From Choanephora cucurbitarum (taxonomy: Eukaryota; Mucoromycota; Mucoromycetes; Mucorales; Choanephoraceae): a stretch of DNA of 64,000 nucleotides. The position numbers and the translations under genes are program-made. Shown piece after piece: positions 22,245-33,677 of the stretch. A model generated the notes under the pieces. That model did no database searches, was not told the DNA's origin, and was given only the letters and a program-made list of their open reading frames with translations. The stretch spans positions 124,001-188,000 of the forward strand of contig JAIWNI010000012.1 in NCBI GenBank assembly GCA_025331435.1, read 5' to 3'. Every line of letters starts with the position of its first letter. Position 1 is the stretch's first letter.

Positions 22245-24139
22245 CAGCCAAAACGCTTTCAAATGTTCCTTATGGCATGCCTGACAAATTGGTCAGTCAG
22301 GATTACTTATATTGTTGTCTTTGCAAGCTGCACATACCAACCTGACTCCTTTTTGTTGCGTTTGGCTTTCTCATATTCACAAGGTTGTGAATGTTGTCTC
22401 TTCTTAAAACTGGCTTACTTCACTGAGTAGGCTCAGCGGTGTCATTGTTCAGCGCTTGACAGTGTTTGAGAAAGGCATAGGCCAAAGAATCCTTAAACTC
22501 ACTGTAGGATATATTGCCTTGGCTTGAAAAGCATCGATAGGCACTAAATGCATTCGCTTCACACAAACCAAGAAAAAACCCAAAGAAGCGCATTTCTCAA
22601 ATTGTTGGTTGCATCGACTGAACCTAAATATAACAACTCTAGTAAAACAGCTTTTCCACAAATTGCTTCACTTATTCATGAGTTTCATATTCCTGCACAA
22701 TATTCGGCCGACTGATAGTTACTATGTTGCCTTGGGAGCCCACAAATGTTCTGCTATCAGTCAATCTGGTAGTACCACATGAGGAGACAAACGCTTTTAT
22801 CTTTTGATCTAGGTAGGCGCAAACAAAAAGATGGGCATCCTTCTACATAGTATAATAACTACCGTATTCATCACCAACTTGATCCACTATGTTTGTTGTT
22901 GGCATTCCACGAGGCCAGTAAAGCCTTTTGGCGACCTGCATAATCGAAAAGAGGCCAAGTGAAGTCAACATAGTATTCATTTCGGGAGATCCGAACCAAG
23001 AGTCAACGATCACTGTGCGACCAGAACCAAACCAGGGTTTTTACCAAACGTTTAATGGCGGCAGTCAATTTACGCATACCTGGCTCGTCATCATACTCTT
23101 TATGTCTTGAGTTCGCTCACAGTATCAATTCTCAAGATGCAATATGTGTAATGGTTGGCGAGTGTCTTGAATTCTTGGCTGATGGGGTGAGGCTTGCGAG
23201 GTACTTTTTTTTTTAGGTTTGGCATACCTACACCCAACCATGGATTCATAGATTCATCAATAACCGAGTATGTCCCGGGCACTAAGTAGTTTACCATGTG
23301 GTCATTGAAAAAAGCTATAGTCGGGCGAATCTGATAGAGAGAATCGGCAAGTTTTCGACTTAAACCTGGGACCTCAAAAGTATGCATTCTCATTATGTCA
23401 ATGAATCTTTGATACGACATATACTCAGAGAAATTGATCACGAAATGGAAGTGGCTACGCCCTTGTCTCCAATAAGCCCTTGCGATCCGAGTGTCGGATC
23501 ACTGTCAAAAGAGCAATCCACATCAAATACTCATTCAAAGTTAGCTCTCGCCAACTAGTGGCACTTCTTGCTGCATGCATGTTGATGTTTCCGATTATAC
23601 TAGAAAAGTGATGTAAAGGCGGAAAAAACAAGAAGTAATCTAAAGGAGTAGCATTAAGGGCGCCTTTCAAGCTAATTGTTGCAACCTCGCGATTGAAACT
23701 CTTACCGCCACTGAGTCTGCTATCGATGAACACTTCTGAGCGTCTCCAGCCATCGGTGCTGGTAGTCTCCACAACTTCTTGTTCCTCTTCTTCTTCTTCT
23801 GACTCTTCTTAGATAGCATCATCCAACAAGCCTTCAGCTGGTTCAGGAACAGAAGCAACTTCTACAAGTGCTTTAACGAGAGGAGCAGAGCTTATGGCTG
23901 GTCCTTCATATTTAATGTACCCCCTTCCTTGAGGGTCATTGCCATTCCAGGTACCTCATTTAGGACTGTATCGTACATGCCAACGGCTGGACGTGCAATT
24001 GTCTTTCCTTTGAACTTCAAAGTATTGTCGCCCTGTCATACTTGGCTTGAAGAACTTCGCGAACACCCTTGCTCTTATGAAAGCGTTTGTAAACCGAGAC
24101 AAAGGTGTCTATGGCAAGTTTACTGCTACGTGGAGGCAT
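22245..24139 (-). pseudogene. Decayed piggyBac-type (PGBD) transposase
   Basis: Minus-strand coding relic, start-like ATG at 24139 (MPPRSSKLAIDTFVSVYKRF). Successive frames give VGMYDTVLNEVPGM, an acidic EESEEEEEEQ stretch, LTLNEYLMWIALLTVIRHSD, then YLVPGTYSVIDESMNPWLG and IVDSWFGSPEMNTMLTSLGL. The end is a Cys-rich motif, VCAACK...ICQACHKEH. The block around PGTYSVIDESM and the C-terminal cysteine finger are hallmarks of piggyBac-derived transposases (DDE_Tnp_1_7). Several frameshifts and stops, for example TAG within DDAI*EES near 23812, show it is dead. Termini were not identified; a MITE lies about 100 bp from its 5' side. Confidence 0.85.
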
Positions 24140-24246
24140 ATTTATTTGATTTGAGGATTATAATAGCAGATGTTCAATTGAACAATTCAACAGATGAAGA
24201 TTAATGAAGGAAGTTTTAATAAATATGGTGGTCATGAACTTTATTA

Positions 24247-24818
24247 CAGTTATCCCTCGATTTAGGGAACGGAGTATAGGGAACGATTTCAATTTAGGGA
24301 ACGGTCTTAAGGGAACCGAACTTCCGTTACCGCTTAATGTTCCTTATTATTGCTCTAAGGAATAAGGAACGGTCCTGGGGCAACCTGTTCCTTATTTTAT
24401 TCCATATGCTGCTTGTAAGAGCCAATTGTATCGTAGAATCACTTTATAAATTATCTTTGTTACTCTGTTTTAGACAGTCTCGATAAAATAAGAGCAATAA
24501 CTTTTTGCAATATCATGTTGAATATTGTATCAAACATTCAAATTTAATTTGAGACCATAATACTGTTCTGATGACGATTGAGCTATGAGCTTTTTATGCG
24601 AGAATTTGTGTATCTTCTATAATTTTATTGCATCACACGCTTTATATCAAACACTTCCAACATTACTGACATCGGAGTGCTACCAAAGCAATGGTGCGAA
24701 GCTAGTACTATCAGTATAAAAGATTATCCAGAGGTGCTTTATTTTAATAAGGAACAATATTGATTTAGGGAACGGTTGTGAGAGAACCGAAGCCGTTTCC
24801 TAAATCGGGGGATGACTG
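24247..24818. mobile_element. MITE copy 2 (long, internally interrupted)
   Basis: Begins CAGTTATCCCTCGATTTAGG and ends CCTAAATCGGGGGATGACTG, flanked by TA. The two ends carry the same internal GGGAAC-type repeats as copy 1. They are separated by about 330 bp of unrelated AT-rich sequence (about 24410-24745). Either another insertion split it, or it is a longer family form. Confidence 0.7.
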
Positions 24819-25784
24819 TATTGGTGTAAAATAAACATACATTGCGCCATCAGCTTCCTTCTCTTTAAACTTATTGCAGTGTTATGCAGTAAAGATCAAA
24901 AGAAATGCAGATGATTTTCTATTTGCATCTTTTAAATAAACTTCACTCTGGTAGCTAACTTTGAGATAAACAACTGTTTGCTCCACATAACGCCGTCAGA
25001 CAACCCAAACATCATTCTTTTAAAGAGATCTAACATGATGTATGTAACATTTAAAGCAAAACAGACGGTGAGTGTCATAGGCTCTCTCGCATAGTTAACA
25101 CGTTTGTACAGTGTGAATAGGCCCGACTAGCAATGACACTAAACTTGAGCTTTCAGTAAACTGCTTATAGAGTTATAACACCTTCTTCATTCAATCCGAT
25201 GTCCTCACCACTCTGATCTGGAGTAAATAAGAGCAAACGGATTCCCTCTTTTTTTTTTGGTCAACAAGGAAAGCTTGACCTATGACTAGGTATAAGCCCA
25301 CTGCTATGTTTGAGCAATGACGGCCACCTCCCTCAAATGCAAGGTAGCTACGATTGTTCAAACAGGTGTTAGTGAATAGATGAGTGCTGTCTTCCTTTTT
25401 TTGTCAGGTACTCTTTTCTTCTCCACTATATTGCCACTTTGTGATGCTATTATTACTCTCAGCACAGTCAATTGTTATAAACATGTCAGTAGTCTATGCT
25501 ATTAGAGTTTCTAACCATCTTCTCATCTAAGTTTCTTTTTCTTTTTCTGGATGTGTCAACTACAGATATAAAAGTAGGCAACTACCAAGTTCAAAGTCAT
25601 ATCCACATCTAAGGTAAACAATAGAGTATAGATTATCCTTCCTGAGGCAAAAGCTCTTGAATGACTTGCTGTAGTCACTTGGCCAGATATACCTAACTAT
25701 GCATTTTGTTGATGAATTCAGCTCTACAAGGTATATGGAAGGTGACAATCTCGAGATTCAATTGCTTCAGCATCAACACGACCC
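24819..25784. other. Spacer with structured segment
   Basis: No ORF of interest. The segment 25259-25364 contains two adjacent stem-loops, listed separately. The rest is AT-rich. Confidence 0.45.
25259..25364. other. Two adjacent stem-loops
   Basis: Stem 1: GGTCAA (25259-25264) pairs perfectly with TTGACC (25275-25280) over a 10-nt loop. Stem 2: TGTTTGAGCAAT (25307-25318) pairs with ATTGTTCAAACA (25353-25364), 11 of 12 positions. A poly-T run precedes stem 1. It may be a structured non-coding RNA or part of a retroelement leader, since a LINE relic starts about 420 bp downstream. Confidence 0.4.
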
Positions 25785-26415
25785 TTGAGAACTGGGTGGA
25801 TTCTTTTGCATTTTGAGCCCATAGAGAGTTATGATAGACAGAGTAGTCATGAATGGAATACTTTGCTCCAAATTGACAGCACAGGAATGTTGCAACATGT
25901 AGCCCAATCCTTCAACAGTAGTATGATAAAAAAAACAATTTTGGCACGAAGATCTCCATCCATGGTTGGTTAAGGCATATCCTCAACAGCAAGGCCTTCA
26001 CCAGGAAGAATCCTATCGTGTCTCCTTTTCTCTTCGGTCTAAACAACTTCAAGAGGTTTGCTTTTCGACTTATACTCGTACCATGATTGGTCAAGTTCAC
26101 TCAACATTGTGTGGTTCCTTCTGCTCCCAAAAAAAAACTTGTAGGCTATACTGATGATCTTGAGGTATCTTTGTCCCTTTTTTTTTGGGAGCGAGCCAGT
26201 ATCTCATAGACCTTCTCAGACTGAAATACTTCAGTGCTAACACTAACAAGCCTAGTTTCTCTGTCTGGACTGGCAATCAGGGGTGGATCTTTGTACTCGT
26301 AATGGCATCTTCCAACGCACTTACTTTGCTTGGTTATCTCCTGTATAGCTCTAACTCGATCGATTCTTGGACACACTCTCTCTTTTTACCTAAAGCTTTA
26401 GAAGTACTACAATAA
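25785..26415 (+). pseudogene. Decayed LINE (non-LTR) reverse transcriptase fragment
   Basis: Across shifted plus-strand frames the order of LINE RT motifs can be followed. IESYDRQSSHEW corresponds to the usual AYDRVHP. FGTKISIHGWL comes next, then NPIVSPFLFGL (usual DPISPLLFNL). LVGYTDDLEV is the catalytic YADD block with Ala changed to Thr. WERASQYLIDLLRL and LTLLGYLLYSS match the usual YLGYPLYSS. Frameshifts and stops break the frame throughout, so it cannot be functional. The 5' region, endonuclease and 3' tail were not recognised. Confidence 0.65.
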
Positions 26416-27663
26416 GGGACAACAAGTGTAGTGCAAACTTGATAAAGGGTCATTCAAAAGCTTTTTTTTTCTTTTTGGTCAAAGCATGGCGAACCTCTCC
26501 CCCCCTTTCACAGATTCAGAGGCTAAGTAGCCTGCTTAAACACACATTGTATTTTGTTTTACTGACAACTTTATTTCAATAGCGAATGAATTATCCTAAG
26601 GCAGTTAGACCTTGTTCAAAGAAATCTGAGCCATAAGACAACACACTTGTAGAAGCGAGAACAAAAGTAAACTACGTAGTCCCTTCAACGTCATAAAAGG
26701 CTGAGACCATAAACAAGAAGGAACCATTTGATACTGCAGTGTAGTAGAAGGGGGGGATTAAGCAAAGTGACCAGCTATGTAGTAGGGAGTCATGACCTAA
26801 CAATCTCTACCATGGAGTGAATGTCTTTAACGGGTGTCATTGGAGGGGGAAGACAAGATAAGAAAGAAAGCAAACAATCAAGGTATGCCATATTAGTAAA
26901 AAAAAAAACTGTATTTCTTCATTCTGGAAATGATGTTTACTGCTTTCTCCCTTTCTCATTCTCTCTTTCTTTCTATTCCTATTGGATGAATACAAAAGAT
27001 CGAATCGATTGGACACAAAGAAAGCATTCGTTTATATTTCCTGACATAATCGAATCCCGGTTATTTATTAAATGGAAAATGTGCCTCAATTCTTACCAAA
27101 AATAGTTTTTTATAGATTTAAAAAAAGAAAAAGGGAATTAGAAAGTTGTCAATCCTCTCTAAGCCCTTCTATTTTTTTAAAAAAAAAAGCCCAGTGTTGT
27201 ATATAGAACACTTTTTAAAGAGAAGATAGATAAACAAACAATGCAAGCTATGTTTCAAATGAATTGCCTGTCATTCTTGACTACTCTTAGGTGATCAAAA
27301 CTCCATCATAGGCTTATTCTCTACTCCTATTGGCTGATTATTCTTGTAATTAATCTAATTGACACTCTAATCAAAATAGGAACACAAACAAGATGTCATC
27401 ATTTTCATTTTAAACATGAAAAAGATAAGATGAATTGAAGCCATGGCTGCTTGTGTCATAGGCAAACTACCAAATAAGGCAATTCTGTGTTGAGTTTGTG
27501 GCATATGATTTGATGTCTGAAAGTAAAACCCCACAATCCAATCAAGATCGACAAAACACTACACGCGCAAACAGACATAGCTTCTTTGGAAAGACGGTTG
27601 TTATTTCTTTTTCTTTTTATAAAATTTCTTTTTTCTTTCCTTCTCTCTCTCTCTTTCTTTCTT
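26416..27663. other. Spacer and cyclin upstream region
   Basis: Contains C- and T-homopolymer runs and short ORFs without domains. A strongly pyrimidine-rich leader (27600-27662) precedes the cyclin ATG. This is the right border of the gene-poor island. Confidence 0.45.
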
Positions 27664-28443
27664 ATGCCATATCATGAAATGAATATCAGCAATTATCCAA
27701 TGAACAATCTACTGCTAATTGTCTCTAATTTACTAGAGTCAATGCTACACACAAACAACAAAATACCCTCTACACACATCACCTATTTCCATTCAAGAGC
27801 TATACCTAACATTACTGTCCATTCCTATCTTACTCGCATTCATCGATTTGCACCCTTCACTAATGAAGTACTTTTGTCTATTCTCATCTATTTTGACCGT
27901 CTATCTAAGCTAGATCAGAGTTTTACTATTAATTCCTATAATATTCATCGATTGTTAATTACTAGGTAAAATAATTATATAATCATATGAGAGTTATACA
28001 CTCATTCTTATTCTAGTGTAGTAGTAGCCTCTAAATTCACATCGGATATCTTCTATGCCAACACTCGATATGCTAAAGTAGGAGGCTTACCTTTACTAGA
28101 ATTAAATCAGTTAGAGCTTGAATTTCTCTTTCTGATTGATTTCCAGCTACATGTTCAACTAGAAGATCTTCAGGCGTATGCTAATCAACTATTAACGCAT
28201 GCTCTCTCTACTCCTATCTCATTTCATTCACCTACAAAACTGAAGCCATCCTCCCTCTCATCATCACCACCACCACCACCACCACCAAAATCATCATCAC
28301 CACCTTTGCATGTTGTCTTACCATTGACTCCTCCTTATACTAAACACAACAAAGAAATCACTAGAAAATCATTTCATCCGTATCTCACTACCTTAAGAAA
28401 AACCAAACGAAATCCACTTGGCTTTATTTCTCCTGGTGATTAA
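27664..28443 (+). CDS. PHO80/PCL-type cyclin
   Basis: Two exons, 27664-27965 and 28017-28443, with a 51-nt GT-AG intron (242 aa). Such cyclins bind Pho85-class CDKs, for example in phosphate or morphology control. The cyclin box covers about residues 25-150. The run IHRFAPFTNEVLLSILIYFD...INSYNIHRLLIT joins across the intron to VVVASKFTSDIFYANTRYAK and VGGLPLLELNQLELEFLFLI, the standard Pho80-family sequence order. The C-terminal 80 residues are Ser/Pro-rich with a run of Pro. ATG 27664 is preferred; the longer ORF upstream is only the T-rich leader. A kinase partner is not in the window. Confidence 0.9.
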
Positions 28444-28866
28444 TAACTGCATAGAAAATGACACTTTTTTTTATTATTTGTTGTTGTACATAGTTATGTA
28501 TATATGTGTATTAAAAGAAAAACAAGCGAGAAAGATCTCCTTTTAATTACCCAACAAAGCTCCTTAAAATAGAGTAAAGTGAGAGTTGATTTCCTTTTAT
28601 GGAATACGTTGTGTCCCAAAAGTCAAAAAGTCCGCTTTTTAAAAAAAAGAAGTGTCCAAGTGGGGAGGGGCTTACCAAAACAGAGAGAGAGAGAGATAGA
28701 GAGAGACAAAGTGTGTGTGTGTGTGTTGGAATGAACTCTGCACTAGAATAGATAGATTTATCCAACATCTTCTCTCTCTCTCTTTCTATATAAACAACAA
28801 CAAATATATATACACACACACAGAGAGAGCTGACTTATAAGGAAATAAAAGGGGGTTTTTTCTATC
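28444..28866. other. Cyclin-WNK spacer with microsatellites
   Basis: Holds (AG)n/(GT)n microsatellite tracts at about 28683-28727 and CT/CA-rich runs at 28770-28830 just before the WNK ATG. These are likely promoter/5' UTR low-complexity sequences. Confidence 0.5.
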
Positions 28867-30900
28867 ATGTCTTCTGATAATACCATAGCTTCTCATCAGT
28901 CTATGCAAGATAACAAGAACCTACGTGTAAGCTTCACTACAGACAACGAGCCTGATTATACCAACTACTATGCACCTCTCTCTCAAAACTATATCAGCAA
29001 TCCAACAGACATGCCTTCATCTGTCGATTACACTTCTTTCCAGAGAACAGTCAGTACCATTCCAAATCTAGACTCGCCTTATGGCATACCCATCTCCAAC
29101 GACATCAACGATCAATCTCGCTCTCATGACTCTGAAAAGGTAGTGGAGGTATCACCCAATGAACGCTATGTTCGCCTCAATACACTCTTGGGTAAAGGTG
29201 CCTACAAAGTAGTCTATAAGGCGATTGATCGAGAAGAAGGTTATGAAGTTGCCTGGAACACCATGCAGGCTATGCAATCACCCAATAACAAAGACCTAGA
29301 ACACGAAATTCAAATCCTCAAGTCAGTCCGTCATCCCAACATCATTGCTTTCCATGATGCCTGGTATGGTGACAACGAATTCGTCTTTATCACAGAACTC
29401 ATGACGTCCGGTACACTTCGAGAATACATTCGAAAATTAGCTCCTCTGCCTAACCTCAAGATCATCAAGCGTTGGTCTCGACAGATCCTGAAAGGATTGG
29501 CTTATCTACATGGTCATAATCCACCTATCATTCATCGAGATATCAAGTGTGATAATATCTTTATCAATGGTGCACATGGTGAAGTCAAGATTGGTGATAT
29601 GGGGACAGCTGAGATGAAGTTGGGCAAGAAGTATACCTTGATTGGTACGCCTGAGTTTATGGCGCCTGAGATGTATGAGGAACAAGGGTATAATGAAAAA
29701 GTCGATATCTATGCCTTTGGTATGTGTCTCTTGGAGATGGCCACAGGTGAATATCCATATGGTGAATGTAAGAATGCAGCACAGATCTATAAAAAAGTAT
29801 CCTCGGTAAGTTCAGGTATAGCTTATTGTTATTTATACTAATTGTCTATTAGGGTATCAAACCAGCCTGTCTCTCTCGAGTTCAGAATCCAGAAGTCCTT
29901 CGGGTGATTGAGAATTGTCTGAGTAATGAACATGAACGTATGTCAGCACAAGAGATCCTTGAACATTCCTTTTTGGCTGTTGAACCTGATGTGGTCCTGT
30001 TGGCTGCTGACCCAGACAACATTCACCTGACACTTCAAGTCGTCTTCAAGGGCATGGATAAACTCTCGGTCAAGTTTGACTTTAATGTAGAGACAGACAC
30101 AGCTGAAGAAGTGGTACGTGAGATGATTGAAGAACAAGTCTTGCCTGAACGATACCAACACCATATCACCAAAGAAATCAACCGTATCCTGCGTGATATC
30201 GAAAAACCAACAGAATCAGAACAGGCAGAACAGGTCAGACGATCTGTCTGGCGAAGAGAGAGTGATATTCGAAATGAGCTAGATCGTACAAAAGATGAAC
30301 TAAATCATGCTACAGATCGAGTGTTGGAAGTGGAACAAAAGTGCAACGATTTTGAATCTAGAGCTCAGGCTGCAGAGTCAAGGTACAAGAACGCCCTTCG
30401 TAGTCTAAAGGAATTAGAAGAGCTCAAGTATGCTTCAAGCACAGAAGATATGGCCAATCTATCGTTGACCAATGCGACTGATGAACGAGAAAGAGAGAAA
30501 TTAGTGAATCATATCTTGGATGGTAACTAGAGTGTTTATTGAATTGATAAAAGTGGTAATGATTGTTTGTTGTATAGAATATTCAGATGATACAGACATC
30601 AGTGTGTTTGTGGCAGATTGTGCTCAGGCGTCTCATCGAGGTGCAGATAAGGCACATGAATGGGCTAGAAAACTACAGAATCAGGATATCATGACAGTGG
30701 GAGATTTACGTGATTTACATGATGAAGATTGGGCTGGTATTGGTCTGACTGTGTTTGCATTAAGAGCATTAAAGAATATGCTGAAAGGCAAGAATCTTGC
30801 CAATTCTGTCCTGACACCTTCTTCACCACCTCCAACAACACCTTTATCGTCATCTAACTTACCTCCAACATATCCTTCACAGCCTACTTCCACTATGTAA
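28867..30900 (+). CDS. WNK: WNK-type (with-no-lysine) protein kinase with OSR1-type C-terminal domain
   Basis: Three exons: 28867-29805, 29853-30522, 30578-30900; introns 47 and 55 nt (643 aa). Kinase domain about 101-365. The glycine loop GKGAYKVVYKA carries the WNK-specific Lys (K114), while the usual VAIK Lys is replaced (EVAWN, N131). HRD is at 223-225 (IIHRDIKCDN), the Mg motif is DMG (244-246), followed by IGTPEFMAPEMY. After the kinase comes an OSR1/WNK C-terminal-like fold (LTLQVVFKGMDKLSVKFDFN), a coiled coil (about 450-530), and a SAM-like end (VGDLRDLHDEDWAGIGLTVF). WNKs control ion transport and osmotic responses in animals and plants; the fungal role is unknown. The second exon's last codon is split, and the unspliced frame stops at once. 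Confidence 0.93.
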
Positions 30901-31076
30901 TAAAAAATACATCCTTTTTTTTTTTAATTAAAAAAAAAATAATAATCTAAATGTATGAATGTGTGCAAGAAAAAAAAATGTATGTAGGTGTATGTATATA
31001 TAAAGCAATGATATAAGAGAGAGAGGGAAGGGGATTAAGATAGAAAAAACAATAAAATTACACATAAAAAAATAAT

Positions 31077-32490
31077 CTAATCCATCATCATAATATCATC
31101 GTCATCTCTTTCAGTCAACATAGCATCTCTAGCTTCAGAATGAACAATTTCACGACGCACTTCAGGTGTGATACCAGGGTGATATTTCTTCTTGACAACT
31201 TCCAGCAAAATATCCTTCTGTTCACTGACTAAATCTTGCTTATAACGTTGAACAAACACAAGCATGGATTGGTGCCAAAGCACAGGCATTTCACGCTCAT
31301 CATTCATGAACCGAGCAAAGTGCATGACAAGGGCATCCACGACCTTGAAGGGTAAAGCATATTTTTTGTCTAACAAGATACGAATGAACAATGAATTGGG
31401 ACCAGTGTAGTCCATTTCAGACAGACGCAAGATGGCAGCTGAAGAGTGTAAGACAGGAATAGAGATCTTGGAGAGAACACTGCCGAGGATAGCAGCTTCC
31501 TTAAGAGTACAGTTACCAGATTCACATAAGGGGAACAAGATACCTTTGAAGAAAGCAGCAGGCTTATACAATGCTTTCTTGAGAGCCAAATAGAGATGGT
31601 AGCTGAGTTTCTTGTTATCCTGAATATCATCACGCACACGATCCAACAACACAAGAGACAGGAAGCGTTGTACTTGTCTGGCCTTCAGGTTAGAGACAAA
31701 CATACGTGTGGCTTCATAGGTGGCATGAGGTGTCCATTCTTCAGGGTTAGTGAGATATAGGATTTCTTCCCAGTTGTTTAAGGAAGGAATGATCTTGAAG
31801 GCCTTGGGCAACTTGCCAGACTTGTAACGACTCAACAGTTGACCGACCTTTGTGTAGACCTCAACAACCTTGGGGTTCATATGAGGAGATAGCTCATCTT
31901 CAGCTTCAATTGCCTCACGACCTTCAGCTGCGTTCTTTTCATTGATCTTATCCATAATCAAATCTGCCAATGTCTTCTTTTGCTTGGGTGCACTAGGCAA
32001 GAATTTCTCCAGGACATCTGCATCAGCAGCATCAATTTCAAGTTCTTCATAATCGCCATATTGATCTACTTCGTCTATCTCTTCTTCATCAGGATCAAAT
32101 CCTAAGGGAAACTTGTTTTTATCGACCGTGCTATAGAAATGTGAATACAAGTACCACATATTATTTCCTTTCATTACCTTTCTTCTTCGTCAGCTTCTTG
32201 CTTTTCAATCTGTTCTTGTTGTTCTCTAGCAATTTTCAAGATTTTCTTTGATAATTTGGCATCCAAATATTCCTAATTCAAAAAAAGCAAATTGAGATCA
32301 TTCTATCTATACAAATAGATATAGGCTTGCTTACTTCGCCTGCTTCTTCAGCTCTATTGTTACGCTCAACAAACTTTTGACGGGGAGCCTTCTTCATAAG
32401 GTTGTTTTCAGGCATATCAGCCAACTGAACATGAAGAGGATCATGTCTTTGAGCACGAGCAGCCTTTCCTTTGGTTGTATCCTTTCCCAT
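31077..32490 (-). CDS. ENP1: Bystin, 40S ribosome biogenesis factor
   Basis: Three exons: 32490-32335, 32272-32178, 32130-31077; introns 62 and 47 nt (434 aa, close to the usual bystin length). Bystin/Enp1 binds pre-40S particles in nucleolus and nucleus and is needed for 20S pre-rRNA maturation. The N-terminus is basic (GKAARAQRHDPLHVQLADMP), then Glu-rich coiled coil, then acidic FDPDEEEIDEVDQYGDYEE. The conserved bystin core (about 150-400) includes YKSGKLPKAFKIIPSL, LYLTNPEEWTPHATYEATRM, YKPAAFFKGILFPLCESG and LALKKALYKP. The acidic tail ends DDDDIMMMD. The middle exon is absent from single-frame ORFs but completes the protein in frame. Its 3' end faces the WNK gene, 176 bp away. Confidence 0.95.
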
Positions 32491-33677
32491 GATAGTTATA
32501 ATAAAAGAGAGAGAGAGAGAAAAAAAAAAAGAAAAGAATAAATCAGGAGGCTTGTGACTCGTTGGTGTTTTTTTTTAAACCACTTTAAAATCAAATTGAA
32601 AGAAGGTTAAGCCACAGTATTTTCTAATAAACACATTGAATGGTGAAAAGAAAAAAAAAAGGAAGGGCTCTTGTACATATACACTAGCTTTTCTTTATAC
32701 TCTTTTATACTATGAAACCCCCTTTATTTGAGCCCAAGTAGTATGATGCTGTAGTGTGCAATTGTATGGATAGATAGATTACCTTTTTGAGGGTCTATGC
32801 CAAATTGAAACTCAATCTCTGGATTGACTGGTATAGGTAGCCTTATTGACTAATATAAACATCTTTGTATGCGTATACATTCACTATCAATGAATAGATC
32901 ATGGAGAAGAGGGGGGATTCTTCGTATGGGGGGGTTTTTTTTAAGTTGTCAACACTAACAAATCAAATCTCCTTTAGCTTCTTTAAACATGCTTTTCTAC
33001 AAGATACCAAGTCAAATTTCGATCCTGATGGCTTTGATAAGATAAGCGTGCTTAATTTATCAAAGAGAAGTAAAACAATGGGTCTAGGCCATGCATTGTT
33101 ATCAATACAAAAGAAAAGCATACATACATACAGTTGTTCCTGTAGTCTATGCAATTGTTTCTGTACACATCTCGCTTACTCGGTACAATCAACTTACTTC
33201 TAAAGTATAGCAAATAAGCTATCTTTGTTTTCTGCATGAGTAGTACAAACATCCTATCCTATTGAAATTCAGTTTCTTTCAATTGAACTCAGTGTCATTG
33301 AAGCCTTAAGAGATGATGCTAATCTAGTCGACTAATAACATGAAGTTCTCTCTCTCTCTTTTTTTTTTTTACAAATGATGTTCTGGTCAGATTTTAGTTT
33401 TCTGTAGAATAGGGTTGTTGGTTATAAACACACATTTCAACTTTAGGCTGAATATCGTCTCTTTCTAAGGCACCATATGCTCTAGAAAGAGAGAAAAAGG
33501 AGTCTGAGACAAAATAAATGACTGATAAATCGAATGCAAGTAACAAGTAGCATGGATGCCATTCATAAGCTGCTTTATTCTCTGAGTTTCTGGAGTACAA
33601 GAAAAAAAAAAAAACTCCATTCACAAGCCACTAAGTCAACTTTATCATATCACTTTTTCTCCTCTTTTATTTTTTAC
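32491..33677. other. Divergent promoter region, no gene seen
   Basis: 1.2 kb between bystin and the Tim17-like gene, transcribed away from each other. Contains (GA)n near 32507, poly-A/T tracts and short ORFs lacking domains. Confidence 0.5.
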
